Shown one piece after another: positions 1 to 11,895 of a stretch of 64,000 nt of DNA. The notes below the pieces were generated by a model that saw only the letters and a program-made list of their open reading frames with translations, did not search any database and had not been told where the DNA came from. The DNA is from Terramyces sp. JEL0728 (lineage: Eukaryota; Chytridiomycota; Chytridiomycetes; Rhizophydiales; Terramycetaceae), in assembly GCA_027603945.1 (NCBI GenBank), contig JADIIU010000013.1, forward strand, positions 1-64,000, written 5' to 3'. The first letter of the stretch is position 1; every line of letters begins with the position of its first letter. A program made the translations under genes and the position numbers.

Positions 1-618
1 GTGGATATGCTTCCAAAGTTCATTGGTACATCTGGCCCTACTACTAACATCAATGGCGTTGCTACCGCTGGAATCAACTTTTTGGACGGCGGCGGTGCTG
101 ATGCTCTCAAGAAAGGTCTCCCTGCAAGTGACCCTAATACCAGGCAATTCAAATTGCTCACTCACTTGTACGGTGTCTTTGGTTCTCTGACTGGCTGTTC
201 CAAGATGGGCGGATCTGTATTCCCAAACTATGCTGGAAACCCTTCAATGACAGATACTCACAGATTCATGAACATCAACAAACCAACATTGGACTTTTTC
301 ATTGACCAAGTTGGACAAGCTGCAATCTCTCTCGGTGTTACTAAAGACGATGCTACCGCTGTTGGAATGGCCCTTCAATCCCTATTCAATACTCAATGTG
401 CAAAGCCAACCCAACTGACTCCTCAATCTCAGCCATTACCTCAAGGTTTCTGCTTTGGATCTGGTTGCACAACTGCCAATCCAGTCGATAAAATATCGTG
501 TCCAAATGGTGTTGGAAGTTTCCCTAATAGCAAAACTGGAAGCTCAACTTCTGGTTACTCCAGAATATTGAAATGTATCCCAAGAAATGGTAGCATTCAA
601 AAGAGAAGCGAACTCTAA
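1..618 (+). CDS. Secreted CDKYT-family protein, 3' part only
   Basis: The reading frame is open from base 1 with no start, so the 5' part lies outside the window. The 205 visible residues match either domain of the next gene closely. They share the block GVATAGINFLDGGGAD, the LTHLY..FGSL..CS segment, the DTHRFMN helix and a final NxQC motif. I recall such small secreted proteins from chytrids and Mortierella. The helical pattern recalls a truncated-globin-like fold, but I see no assured haem ligand and give no function. After the last Cys there is a short Ser/Gly-rich tail ending KRSEL, as in the neighbour, so the two are tandem duplicates. The stop TAA at 616-618 is followed by AATAAA at 630-635. 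Confidence 0.8.
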   Translation: MDMLPKFIGTSGPTTNINGVATAGINFLDGGGADALKKGLPASDPNTRQFKLLTHLYGVFGSLTGCSKMGGSVFPNYAGNPSMTDTHRFMNINKPTLDFFIDQVGQAAISLGVTKDDATAVGMALQSLFNTQCAKPTQLTPQSQPLPQGFCFGSGCTTANPVDKISCPNGVGSFPNSKTGSSTSGYSRILKCIPRNGSIQKRSEL

Positions 619-1421
619 TGTATAAATTCAATAAATATTTGTTCATATGATTAATTACGTTGCGGTAATCGTTGCGTCACTTTTTGGGTTTCATAGGTGT
701 TTCAATATAAGGTGGCACCACTTATCCAATAAACTTGAAGTCGAGCTTCTGGATTAAACTCCATGGACTGGGGATACCAGATCTTGAGTTAAAGCTTGTA
801 TTTGTGAGTGCTCTTGGCAAGTAATTTTATTGCTTGTGCAACACGTGGAGCCAGAATGACAGACTCGACACAAATCAGAATTCATCAACCGTTTAGTCAT
901 TCCAGTCTGCTTGAAAGCATTATTTTAATGATGAGATCGATCTGGGTCTTGCATCATCTACATTCTGTGGAATTCCTTGGCTTCGCGGGACCCTTGAAAG
1001 TTGTTTCAAAATCTGAAAAACTGACCTTGAACGATTTCCAATAATAAAATTCAAATTACTTGTAGCATTGCTTTTCGCAGTTAATGCTGCTTGATTAATA
1101 GTGCTCTGACATTGATTTATCCTCTTTTCGTTCACTATTTTTCGATTGACGCTCGGTGGAGGGGAGAAAAGTTGAGCCACCACCATTTACCACAAGGTAA
1201 ATTGGGATAATGCTGCCGAAATCAAATGAAATGCATCTTGGTAGGATATATCTGCCTTATTCAACAACCAGCTTCATTTCCCAGAAATTAGGTCGTCGCT
1301 ATTTGTATTTTTGTTTGCATGACATCATTGTTTGGTGTACCAGGGCTGATGAGCCCAATAGCCATTGTCGCAGGCTTACATATATAAATTGTCAGAAATA
1401 TCCCGTTTCTCATCCCTCTCT
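619..1421. other. Long spacer between two paralogues
   Basis: About 800 bp without a supportable gene. The short open frames on both strands (808-1044, 920-1186, 1210-1542) match no family, contain no credible splice joins and look like chance. The right end holds the TATA element of the next gene. The spacer is long compared with the 50-200 bp usual in this window. Confidence 0.5.
1381..1388 (+). promoter_or_regulatory. TATA box of the two-domain secreted protein
   Basis: TATATAAA lies 41 bp upstream of the ATG at 1422. That ATG opens a signal peptide, so it is the likely start. The spacing implies a 5' UTR of about 10 nt or less. Confidence 0.5.
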
Positions 1422-3038
1422 ATGTATTTATTCAAACTTGTTAATACTTTGCTTGCAACCACTGTTCTCGCAGCTGGACAGCCATTGTGTGATAAATACA
1501 CTACAGCTCTTTTCAAGGATAACACTGAAGATAATCAATTGAAATTGTTGACTGCCCTTGTAAATACTGTCGTCATCGGAAACTTTTCTGCGACAGTCAA
1601 CAACCAACCTGTTCCAGGTATCTTGGCTCCAGCTACCTTTAATGGCCAGCAAGTAAACATGCTTCCATTCTTTACTGGTCAACAAGGTGCGACTGCAAAC
1701 ATCAATGGTGTTGCTACTGCCGGAATCAACTTTTTAGACGGTGGTGGTGCGGATCCACTGAAACAAGGTCTTCCTGCCAATTCACAAAACACCAGACAAT
1801 TCAAATTGTTGACCCACTTGTATCAATTATTTGGTTCTTTGCTCGGGTGCTCAAAGCAAGGCGGACAGGTTTTCCCCAACTATGCTGGAAATCCATCTAT
1901 GACTGATGTCCATAGATTCATGAAACTGGACAATGCTACCATGTCTTTCTTTATTAACCAGGTTGGCGCGGCTGCTCTTTCATTTGGCGTTACTCTAGAT
2001 GACGCTACTGTGGTTGGAAACGCTCTCAACGCTTTGTTCAATGACCAATGTACTGCTCCAGCTCCATTAACTCCACAGGCTCAAGCACAACCACAAGCCT
2101 TCTGTCTGGGCCAAGGATGCTCGCCTCAACATGGTGTCGATCCTACTTCATGCCCGCAAGGCCCTGGAAGTGTACCAAGCAACAGTCCGTCTGGTGCTAC
2201 TGGATCCGGCAGCGCATCGGGTTCTCAATCTTCTGGCGAATCTCTATGTGACAAGTACACTGTAGCTTTGTTCAAGGACAACTCTGAAGATAATCAATTG
2301 AAACTATTGACTGCTCTCGTTAATAGAGTTGTCGGCGGCAACTTTACTGCCACTGCAAACGACAAACCAGTTACAGGTATTTTGGTGAAAGGACAGTTTG
2401 ACGGACAGCCAGTAGATATGTTGCCGTTCTTCACTGGTCAGTCTGGCCCAACTACCAACGTTGGCGGCGTCGCAACTGCTGGAATCAACTTTTTGGATGG
2501 TGGTGCTGCTGATGCTCTCAAACAGGGTCTCCCTGCCAACGATCCAAACAGCAAACAATTCAAGTTGTTGACTCATTTATATCAACTCTTTGGCTCGCTC
2601 TTGGCTTGCTCTAAACAAGGAGGACAAGTGTTCCCCAACTACTCTGGAAACCCATCCATGTTGGATACTCACAAATTCATGAACCTGAACAAAGCAACTA
2701 TGGACTTTTTCATTGACCAAGTCGGACAGGCTGCAATCTCATTCGGAGTAACTACAGACGATGCTACCAAGGTAGGACAAGCTTTGCAAACCCTATTTAA
2801 CAACCAATGTGCCCCATTAGCTAAATTGACTCCACAGACAGCTCCTGCTGAGCAGGGATTCTGTTTGGGAGATGGATGCCAAAACCTCAATGATCGAACT
2901 GCTTGCCCTAACGGAAGCTCATCCTCATCTGGATCAACTTCAAGCAGCGCTTCAAGCAATGGAAAAGTCATCAAATGTTTACCTAGAGGTGCAATTTCTT
3001 CTGGAGGATCCTCAGTCCACAAAAGATCCGAACTTTAA
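1422..3038 (+). CDS. Secreted protein with two tandem CDKYT domains
   Basis: A 538-aa single-exon gene. The chosen ATG gives a typical signal peptide (MYLFKLVNTLLATTVLAAGQP). The in-frame codons upstream, from 1365, begin with TTG and would bury that peptide. Two homologous domains follow. Each opens with LCDKYT.ALFKDN (about residues 22 and 275) and runs through GVATAGINFLDGG, LTHLYQLFGSL and a closing NDQC or NNQC. A Ser/Gly linker separates them and a Ser-rich tail follows the second. The C-terminus is KRSEL, identical to the upstream paralogue. KR could be a Kex2-type cleavage site, or RSEL could act as a weak HDEL-like ER signal; both are inference. Function is unknown; a globin-like fold is possible. 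The stop overlaps AATAAA (3038-3043). Confidence 0.85.
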   Translation: MYLFKLVNTLLATTVLAAGQPLCDKYTTALFKDNTEDNQLKLLTALVNTVVIGNFSATVNNQPVPGILAPATFNGQQVNMLPFFTGQQGATANINGVATAGINFLDGGGADPLKQGLPANSQNTRQFKLLTHLYQLFGSLLGCSKQGGQVFPNYAGNPSMTDVHRFMKLDNATMSFFINQVGAAALSFGVTLDDATVVGNALNALFNDQCTAPAPLTPQAQAQPQAFCLGQGCSPQHGVDPTSCPQGPGSVPSNSPSGATGSGSASGSQSSGESLCDKYTVALFKDNSEDNQLKLLTALVNRVVGGNFTATANDKPVTGILVKGQFDGQPVDMLPFFTGQSGPTTNVGGVATAGINFLDGGAADALKQGLPANDPNSKQFKLLTHLYQLFGSLLACSKQGGQVFPNYSGNPSMLDTHKFMNLNKATMDFFIDQVGQAAISFGVTTDDATKVGQALQTLFNNQCAPLAKLTPQTAPAEQGFCLGDGCQNLNDRTACPNGSSSSSGSTSSSASSNGKVIKCLPRGAISSGGSSVHKRSEL

Positions 3039-3496
3039 ATAAAGCATAATACATTGTTATTTACTCCAAATCTGTTTACATGCAGCGATGACCGTTGCGA
3101 CATATTTTGGAATCAACTTTGAGTACAATCCACCTTGGTTTATTCACACTTTCCGATGAGAAAATCTTTTTAGGGCATACTCATATCGGCTAGAACTATG
3201 CCGGAGTAATTTTCCGCCGTAATATCGTTACATTAATTGGAACCAATATGGATTGCAGGATAGTTGGATTTCAACTGATCTCGTGCAAGCAAATTCACTC
3301 GACAAATTATTCGCTCCCTATATGGGGATCAGTTTCTGGTGTGCGTGGGTTCTTAAATGAAAGATTCCGAGATTTCAAGCCAATCACGCGAAACATACCC
3401 CAAAAAGGTTGATTACTAATTGGTGCTACCTGGCACAGGACACACGACCGGTAAATGATAAAAAAAGAAGGACCAATTCTTTCCGATAAAGTTAGA
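3039..3496. other. Intergenic, promoter of the DUF3712 gene
   Basis: About 460 bp between the secreted-protein gene and the first exon of the DUF3712 gene. I see no gene or repeat; the minus-strand frame at 3307-3531 is unsupported. Confidence 0.4.
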
Positions 3497-6400
3497 ATGT
3501 CTCTGGCCAACAAGGATACCGATCCTGCCAAGAAAAAAGAAATTGTAAGCGAATGGTAACAGTAGGATACGTCCTCTCAAGGTTCTTTAAACAAGAGGAA
3601 CCAACGATTCTGCGGAGGAAGGATGAAAAAGTGGGAGTACATTCTACTGCATCTCTTCATAATCATAAATGTAGTTGGATTGGCATTTGGCACCCTGCTT
3701 TACACTTACTTGATCCCTAAATTTGCCCAGTACAAAGTAGATCAAATTGGTGTGGACGGAAATACAATTAGAATTCATAAATTAGACGTGGGACAGATCC
3801 AAAACAACCAGATCCCCATTTCCATTGATGCTCGTGTCGATGCTTTCACCGCATTCCCAGTCCAAGGTGGAATTGGAAATACAGTCATAGATATTTCCAG
3901 CGGGGGTAAATCTATTGGATCATTTAATCTCCCTGCTTTAGATTTTTGGTTGAACGAAGAAATTGTGGTTGTTGCAAACTGTACAGTCACTTTTACTGAT
4001 GCTCAATTAAAAAACGGGAATGCACTCTTAACCGCCCTTTCCTCTCCTGACGGAATCAACGATCTAGATATGTATCTGTCATTGAGCCCTCAGATTTATG
4101 GCCAAGGGATCATGTTTTATTCCCATTTGCCATTACATAGAGACTTGAATTTTGGCCATGTAACGAATGCCATCGGATCTTACTTTGCTTCTACAAATAT
4201 GAACCAGTTCCAGCCTTTGATTCTCTTTGGCCCAGACCACGATGCAGGTAATTCCTAGCTAATAAGCTTCCCAATTATTGCATTCCCATTTCGATGCAAA
4301 TGAAATCATGGTTCTTCCAGAGAGTCTGGGCAGCCTCGAGGTAGTATGGACGACCTTTCAACTACTAATGGATGACGTTAGCGCATTTTTGAACACTGAA
4401 TTTGCATTTGCAAATCCAAAATATGTTTCATTGTCGACAATAGACCAAGTGGACTTTTATTTCTCTCTCGAAGGTACCAAAGCTGCAAAAGTCACCCTAC
4501 AAAGAGTGGGGCTGCTTAATGGATTAAATTCAAATTTCACAATTGGGACTAAATTGACTTTTATCGATTCGCAGATTGATCCTGTCGCTGTTCAAAGCGC
4601 TATAGAAATGGCATCACAAAACTATGCCCAAAAGAGAAATTTCCAATTTGGATTAGTTGGACCAATATCAGTCTCTGGTGCTCCCTTTGTTGAGCACATG
4701 ACTGAAAACCTCCAGTTGAAAGCTTCTTTAGGTGACCTTGTGTTACTAGCACCTCAAGCACTTACCAGCCTTTTCAACATTGACTTTTCCTCGATATTTA
4801 ATGAACTGTCGCAAGATATAATTGGCAATTCAACTATTTCTGCTGACCTTACGAGCAATAGCATTACTGCCTCGCTCGGATTAAATCTCAAAGCATTCGA
4901 CTTTTTGAAGCCTCCAAAGAATGTAGATTTCCCTTATACAACGACTATCAGCATTCACGGTCCCAACACTAAAATCTTTGAAACGAATGTGAATCCAATC
5001 AGCTTTGGAATAGATGAACGAGGAGTCGTGCTTAAAACTAATGCAACTATTATTCCTGTAAATACTGATCAAGCAGCAACAGACTTGGCGGTAATGGTTA
5101 ACCCAATCATTTCTCGTAATCCAGCAAACTCAACCGTTGGAATCAAGGATTTGCTATTCGCTTCCCCTGGCCAAGCGCCGTTTAAATGGTCGCAGTCCTT
5201 GTTTGGCGAAAGAGTGTTGAATATTGGAATTCCAGCGGTAAACACTGAATCATTGTTGCTCGGTTTGTCTTCGCCAGCAATGGGAAACGCAATCAGCAGA
5301 ATTGTGCAAGTGGCCAACGGAAATATTGATGTTTCCCAATTAAATGATAGACCTGGGTTTGGTGCATCTGGTAATCTGAAAATTGAATACTCAAATAACT
5401 TGCCTGCCGTTTCTGTTGGTGTCGGATATTTCAATCTATATGCTACTGTCGAATCAAACAATTTGGTTCAATTAGAATTGCCTAACGGACTCGATTTTAA
5501 GCCTTCTCAAAGTGGTACAGCTGTGGATGCAACAGCAGTTATTCAACGAGGCGATGTGTTGCAAGCGAAAATACAGAGTTTGGCGAATGCAGTCCTGTTG
5601 AATGGATCATCTCCATCGTACTTTGGGTTGACAGGTCTACTATTTGGAGCATCCAAACAATCAAATATTGCAACGTTTTCCAAAGTTGTGCTTGATTTTG
5701 ACACTGACACTTTGCAAAAGGCGATTCGCAATGAAAACTTTACTGTTCCAGCGCTTCCAAACAATTTCGTAGCTTTGAAAGGGGTTGACTTTAAAATCAC
5801 TGATGTAAATTCTCTCTCTCTTGGATTGGGACTACAGCTTGAAAATTCGTTTGCTTTCAACTTGAACCTTGGAAATATCCAACTCAATGCTCAGCTACAA
5901 AACCAAAATGTTTTAGGTTTGAAAATCCCTCCAATTTCTATTTCTCATGGAAGTTCATCGCAGAACATAAATCTTGCAATGTCACTCCCAACTGCAGATT
6001 CAGTTGCTCAAAAGAATGTAGGAGAGTTTTTGCAAGCCATGTGGAACAAAGATACTGCTATCTCATCAATCTCTGGCATCTCTGGATTTGAGTTATCTCC
6101 GTCTAATCCAACATCCCCATCAGCTGTGATTGACCAGTTTTCCAGAATCGTGTTCTCGACAGAGTCTTCAAAAATCATCAAAGCAATCTACGATCAGCTG
6201 AACGGGGCAGGAGGATCTCCAGTTGATATCTCTGCATTGGTGCCTTCTTTGGATTTGTCAAAGTTTGGCTTGGCAGCTGAATCGCTGGATCTAAATGTTT
6301 TACCTAAATCTGCTCTCCAAGTTTCTGTTGGATTATCCTACAACAACTATTTGCCAATCACAGTCTCTGTTCCCTACCTGCAGTTTAGTGCTATGGTAGA

Positions 6401-9400
6401 CGATTCTCTTGTGACTAATATGCAACTAAATGGATTGGCCATTGCGCGAGACGCAGGTATTTCCATTTTAATCTAGCAAAAATGCAATTAAGTCCCACCT
6501 TAAGCTTTTCTGGAAATACTGCGGATAAAGTCGGATCACTAGTATCCGGTATTACTGGTGGGAGACTAAGCAACTCTGTTAAAATTGGCAATATTTTGTT
6601 TGGGCCTTCAAGTTCTCAACAAAACTCGATTATTTCCTTGGCTAGCTTTGACATTACCTCCATCGTCCAAAAAGCGGTTTCTGGGTTTAAAGTTTCCTCG
6701 AATACGATTGATCTTTCCCATATCACGCCAGATGCGACCAAGCTTGGCTTAGGTGCTTCGTCATTCGATCTGAATGTAATGGCCAACACTAAAATCGCTT
6801 CTTCGATCGGAGTAACCTTCAACAACTATTTACCAATCACCATCAACATTCCATATCTTCAAGCATCAGCAATTCTAGATAACGTGCATGCCGCTGATGT
6901 TCAAATTAGCCAGGGAATCGCAGTTTCTAAAAACACAGGATCCCTTACTGTATCACCTGTAGTTACATTCCAAAAAAACATTGCTGGACCTGTCGCAACA
7001 TTGGTAAACGGTGCAAAGGACGGTAAAATTACAAGCAGTATTAAGATTGGCGGTATTTATCTTGGAGCGTCTCCCAATGATCAAAATGACTTTTTATCTA
7101 AAGTCACTCTTGATTTATCAAAGTATATTCAAGGTCAGCCAAGTACAAATTTGAATACCATCTTGGATCTCTCCAAACTAACTCCAGGCGATTTTGGCAA
7201 ATTTGGAGTAAAGGCAAATTCAATCGGGGTTGGCATGCTTCCTTCTGCAACAATCTCCAGCAATTTCAATTTAATGTATAACAACTACCTCCCAATCACC
7301 CTCAATGTCCCTTACATCAAGATTACTGGTGGCTTGGATAACACTCCAACTATTGATGTTGAAGCGAATAATATAGGAATAACGAAAAACTCTGGTAATT
7401 GATTTGTAATCTAGCAACTTTAGATGCATCTGCCAATATTGGCTTCCGGCAAAACGTTGCGGATAGCATATCAAAACTCTGGAATCAAATTGTAGATGGA
7501 AAGGTAACCTCGGTTTTGTCAGTGTCTGGAATTACATTTGGTGCATCCAATTCGGATGAGAATGATATGCTGTCTCAAGTTGAATTCGTTCTTCCATCAA
7601 GCTCAAGTGCCAACTCAACGTATGTTACTGAACAATTAAAATCCATTTTGGGAATAACTACTAGCGCGCAAGCAGTGGCTCTTGACAATTTAAAAGCTGA
7701 TATCCAGCCTCAAAATATTATTGGAACAACTGTTTCTTTAGATTTGGGAATCAAAGTTCCAGTGCACCTTGATATTCCTTATATTGCAGGAAATGTGTTT
7801 TTGGACAATGAAAAAGTTGTAAACAAACTAGAAACTGGAATCAATGTGCAAGGCGAAAATCCCAAACTTGAAATTGGTGCAAATATAGCAATCAGCGATT
7901 CTAGCAACCTGGGCAAAAAGATTAGCGATATTGTTACAGCTCTAATAGACAAAACAAGCATACCGGGCACACTGTCTGCGTCTGGCTTTATCTTGGGATA
8001 TAGTTCGTCAGCTACGATCGATGCATTTTCCAAGATAGATATATCATACGCTCTTGATTCGATTATCCCCAAAAACATTTCACTGTCGCCTTCTGATATT
8101 TTGAAAGAGCTGAATCTTGGAATTTCAAGCGTTAATGTACAATCGAAACCTGGAAAAGTTATCGAAGCACAAACCGGCATTTCAATGGACTTTAATTATC
8201 CTTTCACCCTTACTGGATTGAAATACTTTTCACTAGCTGTGCAAATGGATCAAACGCCACTGTTATCTGTTTCCTCAAACTCTGAATTGCTCCTTTCAAA
8301 AGGGAATCTGACGCTTAATCCTGTTGCCGACCTTGGATTTATTTCCAGCCCCGCCGGACAAGACGGAATTGCCAAATTTGTGTCAGATATTCAAGAGGAA
8401 AACAAACTTTTACAGGTAATCACTGTTACTGGCATCAATTTTGGTAATGACAATACTTTGCCATTCAAGTTCTTGAGCGATTTGAAGATCAATGTCAATG
8501 CTAGCTCTATTTTGACTAAAGATCAAATTCAAAAAATCAAAAGCAAGATTGATGTTGACACAATTATCGGCAATCTAGGAGCTCGAAAAGTTCATTTAAA
8601 AGCAAACGACGACTCTTCTCTCTCGACTTCCTTGGGAATTGACTTGAGTGACTTTACCCTGGGGGCTGGCGGTACATTTGACTTTTTGTCTGCTGGGATA
8701 AGTATTGACGACCAAAGGTACACATTTTCTTATATAGCTTACTTGACGTTGTTGGCGGTTTAACTTTTGAAACAGAGAATAAAGTGCTAATCGCGGGATT
8801 GGACAGCACAACCAAACTATCTGATGGAGACGCGATCAAGGCAATTATCAAAGATATAGCTCAGCAAACTGCCAACGGGGAGAATGTAACAAACACTCTT
8901 TCAATAGGAGATATTGTCATTGGCAGCGGATCGAGCGATTCGATTGATTTATTCAACAAAGCACAGCTGAAAATTCCATTGGGCCCAATTGTATTCAAAT
9001 TGAAATCTCTAATTGAAGATATTATTTCACAAAAAGAAAAAGTAATGAATACCGTTGGAATTAAGCCCCAAAATATCGACTTGGATGTGCTTGATGAAAA
9101 CACGCTGGTTGCTAACGCAAATGCACAGATTGAAAAACTTGATGCGGACTTGGATATTGATCTGCCTTACATCTATGCTCAGGTTGCGTACAATCGTAAC
9201 AAGTTTGTTGATAATACCATTCAAAAACTAACAATCAAGAACAGCGTGTTTGATGCCCAAGATTTGATTTATATGCATGATGATAGAGGAACGATCCAAT
9301 CATTTGTAACTGTATTGGGAAATATAGTCTTTTCTCGAAATGTCACCACCAGCGATGTTGTAACGATTAGTTCTGTTGCTTTTGGGTACAGCAAAACCAA

Positions 9401-10538
9401 TCTGATTGAAACTTTCTCTGACATTTCAGTGGATTTAAAGTTGGATCCTATTCGTAAATGGGCCACTACGCAATTCGACACTATTTCAATCGCAAACATC
9501 GATGCTTCTATTGAACAGGAAGGTATTGTAGCAGTTGCAACTATGCCGACTTTGTCTTTCAATTTGCCCTTCAAGATGTTGGCAAATTTCCATTCTGACG
9601 CGAAATGGGCCATCAACGGCACTACCGATCCTTCAAAGTACATTACTGTATTGTCGGTCGATGCAAAGCCATTCAAATTTCCTCATGTTCCTGTGCTTGT
9701 ACAGTTGAATTTGGATTCCAATTTCCCAAGCTTTATGCAGGATGTTATATCCTCCCTGGTACAATGGGTTAGCTATGCAAGCAACTCTAGAGTTGGCTAC
9801 TTGACACTTACAGGAAGTAATAGCAAGGCCTTTAGGCTGTTCGATAGTGTCAGTTTCAATGGGCCTGATGATCTTACATTTGCAGATATTTTGGAAATTG
9901 ATGTATTCGAGGACGATAGCTATGATTGGTCGGGATATCCAAACCCTGGCCCTACATCGCCATTCCTGATGGCACTGTCTGCAAAGAACCTGTCCCCATT
10001 CCACTTGAATGTTGGTAACCTCAAAGTATCGAGCGGCAATACCCCAGTTGGTGCTGCTGATCCTGACGAAACACAGGGTATTTTCAACATGGTATCCCAA
10101 GGAGAATTGATTTTAATCAACAAGAATGAAGGTGGAACTACGGAAAGCATGGCTGGACCACCAACCCAGGCTATCTTGCATGGAAATATGTGGGCACTAG
10201 CTGCACTAGGACCGCTAACGCCTGATTTATGGAAAGCGTTCGCTGCACTACAAGCAACACCAGGAGTTGAAATTCGTACATTTATTAGAAGTTACAGGGA
10301 TGACCACAATATAGCATGGTTCCAGAAATTAACTACTATGCTTGATGATGCCAAATGGCTCACTTGGCTAACTCCCTACTTTGATATTATGGGAGAGCAC
10401 TTTGTTTACAGCAACTACCGTGATCCAAACGGAACTGTTCCGGTTGATAGTAGAGTAGTTTCGGCAAGTGTAAGCAACTTGTCGGTTTCAGCTGGAGTAA
10501 AGAATTTGGCCAATCATATTGCACTCGCAAAGATTTAA
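3497..10538 (+). CDS. Giant repeat-built DUF3712-like membrane protein
   Basis: Exons 3497-3544, 3566-4247, 4267-6456, 6477-7394, 7415-8717 and 8738-10538 give 2313 aa. The five introns are 21, 19, 20, 20 and 20 nt. Each junction restores the frame exactly. The N-terminus is a short basic cytosolic stretch, then one membrane span at about residues 40-63 (ILLHLFIIINVVGLAFGTLL). The rest is a long beta-rich extracellular or lumenal part resembling fungal DUF3712 / LEA-2-like proteins. A module recurs: NNYLPIT..(I/V)PY(L/I).......LD, followed by about 100 residues containing (S/G)G(I/L).FG.S. It is clearest at DNA 6342-6405, 6822-6885 and 7278-7341. Two introns sit at equivalent phase-1 positions in different repeats. 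DUF3712 function is unknown; a wall or membrane surface role is inference. The final TAA lies inside AATAAA (10537-10542). Confidence 0.8.
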
Positions 10539-10664
10539 TAAATTGGTTTATTGCACATGTAGATTTCCAATAGCAGCGCACACAACCGGTAGTTTTCCGT
10601 CTGTTTCGCTGTACTGACTTCCAGATGTATCATTTTGTCGTGGGCAATTTTTGCCCGAATTTCG

Positions 10665-11824
10665 ATGGACCAGTTCAAATTGCTGAGGGGAAATGTTCCG
10701 AATTCATTCGCATATTTCACAATCAAGGACAGAATGCCTACCATCTTGACCAAAGTAATCAACAGTCTCTCAATGCACATGTTTGAATACGATGAAAATA
10801 CCGCCAAAATCAAAGATATTATCAGTCATATTGCTCAACTGAAATACAACATGACCAGGAACAAGACCCTTCCGAATCTACCCTCAACCCCCGACAATGA
10901 AATATATAACCGATGTATAGAGCAGAGTGAAAAGACATGGTTTGATGCCCCCTGGCTATTAGTAGAATGTCTGATGTACAGGTACCCACGATCTAACGAG
11001 ACTGTTGCAAGAGATTGCTCTAGAAAGCAAGCTGGATATCGACTTGTTTCGCTGGATAAAGCAAGAGGCATTCAAGGAAACTAATGTTGAACTGGAAATT
11101 GCAGATTTGCCAACAATGATGGAGCTGGTTTTGTGGGGAAATCAGTCGGACTTGTCGCTTCATATCAATGGTAGAGAGGAAGGAAATGTGCGCCAAAGTC
11201 ACATCATTGTCAATCACATTGAATCAGTATGTAAATTATTACCAGCTGAAAAGACTATTATCTATGTATTGGACAATGCCGGATTTGAATTATATACAGA
11301 TCTGATGTTTGCGACTCTATTAACTCGTGATTATGGAGTCAATATTATTTTCGAGTGCAAGCAGTATCCGTGGTTTGTAAGTGATGTAACACCAAAAGAT
11401 TTCCATCAGCTAGTCGACGCTAAAGAAAAATACACTGAATTATGGAAAGGATACTTGAATTCTTCCAAATGGCAGCTGCGCGCGCATTGGTTTTGGACTA
11501 GTCCTCTGCCATACTGCTACATGGAAAGGGAAGCACCGGATTTGTACCAGGAATTAAAACAACACTTTTCAATATACAAGGGGGATTTGAATTATAGAAA
11601 GGTAAATGGATTTAATGCAGATGGTCCACGACGCCGATCATCAAACTGATTGCAAATTTCAAGATGTCATTGGGAGTATGAAAGAAACTAGGTTCTGCAT
11701 CGTGCGCACATGTAAAGCAAACACTTGCTGTGGATTGGTAGCCGGACAAAAGGAAGAATTGGACAAACTTGATGCCAACTGGATGGTCAACGGTAAATTT
11801 GGAATTGTCCAATTAAATGAATAA
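10665..11824 (+). CDS. ARMT1-like DUF89 damage-control phosphatase
   Basis: Exons 10665-10981, 11001-11601 and 11621-11824 (introns 19 and 19 nt) encode 373 aa. The family (human ARMT1, yeast YMR027W) contains metal-dependent phosphatases acting on sugar phosphates and other damaged metabolites. Family landmarks are in order: SFAYFTIKDRMPTILTKVI near the N-terminus, PWLLVECLMYR before intron 1, the metal-binding YVLDNAGFE (D197, N198), KGDLNYRK just before intron 2, and RTCKA..C.GL with the closing W...GKFGIVQ. The ATG at 10665 is the first in frame; it starts close to the conserved fold, so the N-terminus is shorter than in animal homologues. Skipping either intron would break the family alignment. 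Stop TAA overlaps AATAAA (11820-11825), 71 bp from the end of the convergent THADA gene. Confidence 0.9.
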
Positions 11825-11895
11825 AACTTCGCAGATTTGGCTTTATATTGCCGTTTGTCGCAAGCAATATTCGCAAATGGATCAATTAATTCTAT

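Noticed and set aside
1210..1542. 110-codon ORF overlapping the start of the two-domain secreted protein
   Set aside because: It is out of frame with a strongly supported gene that has a signal peptide and TATA box.
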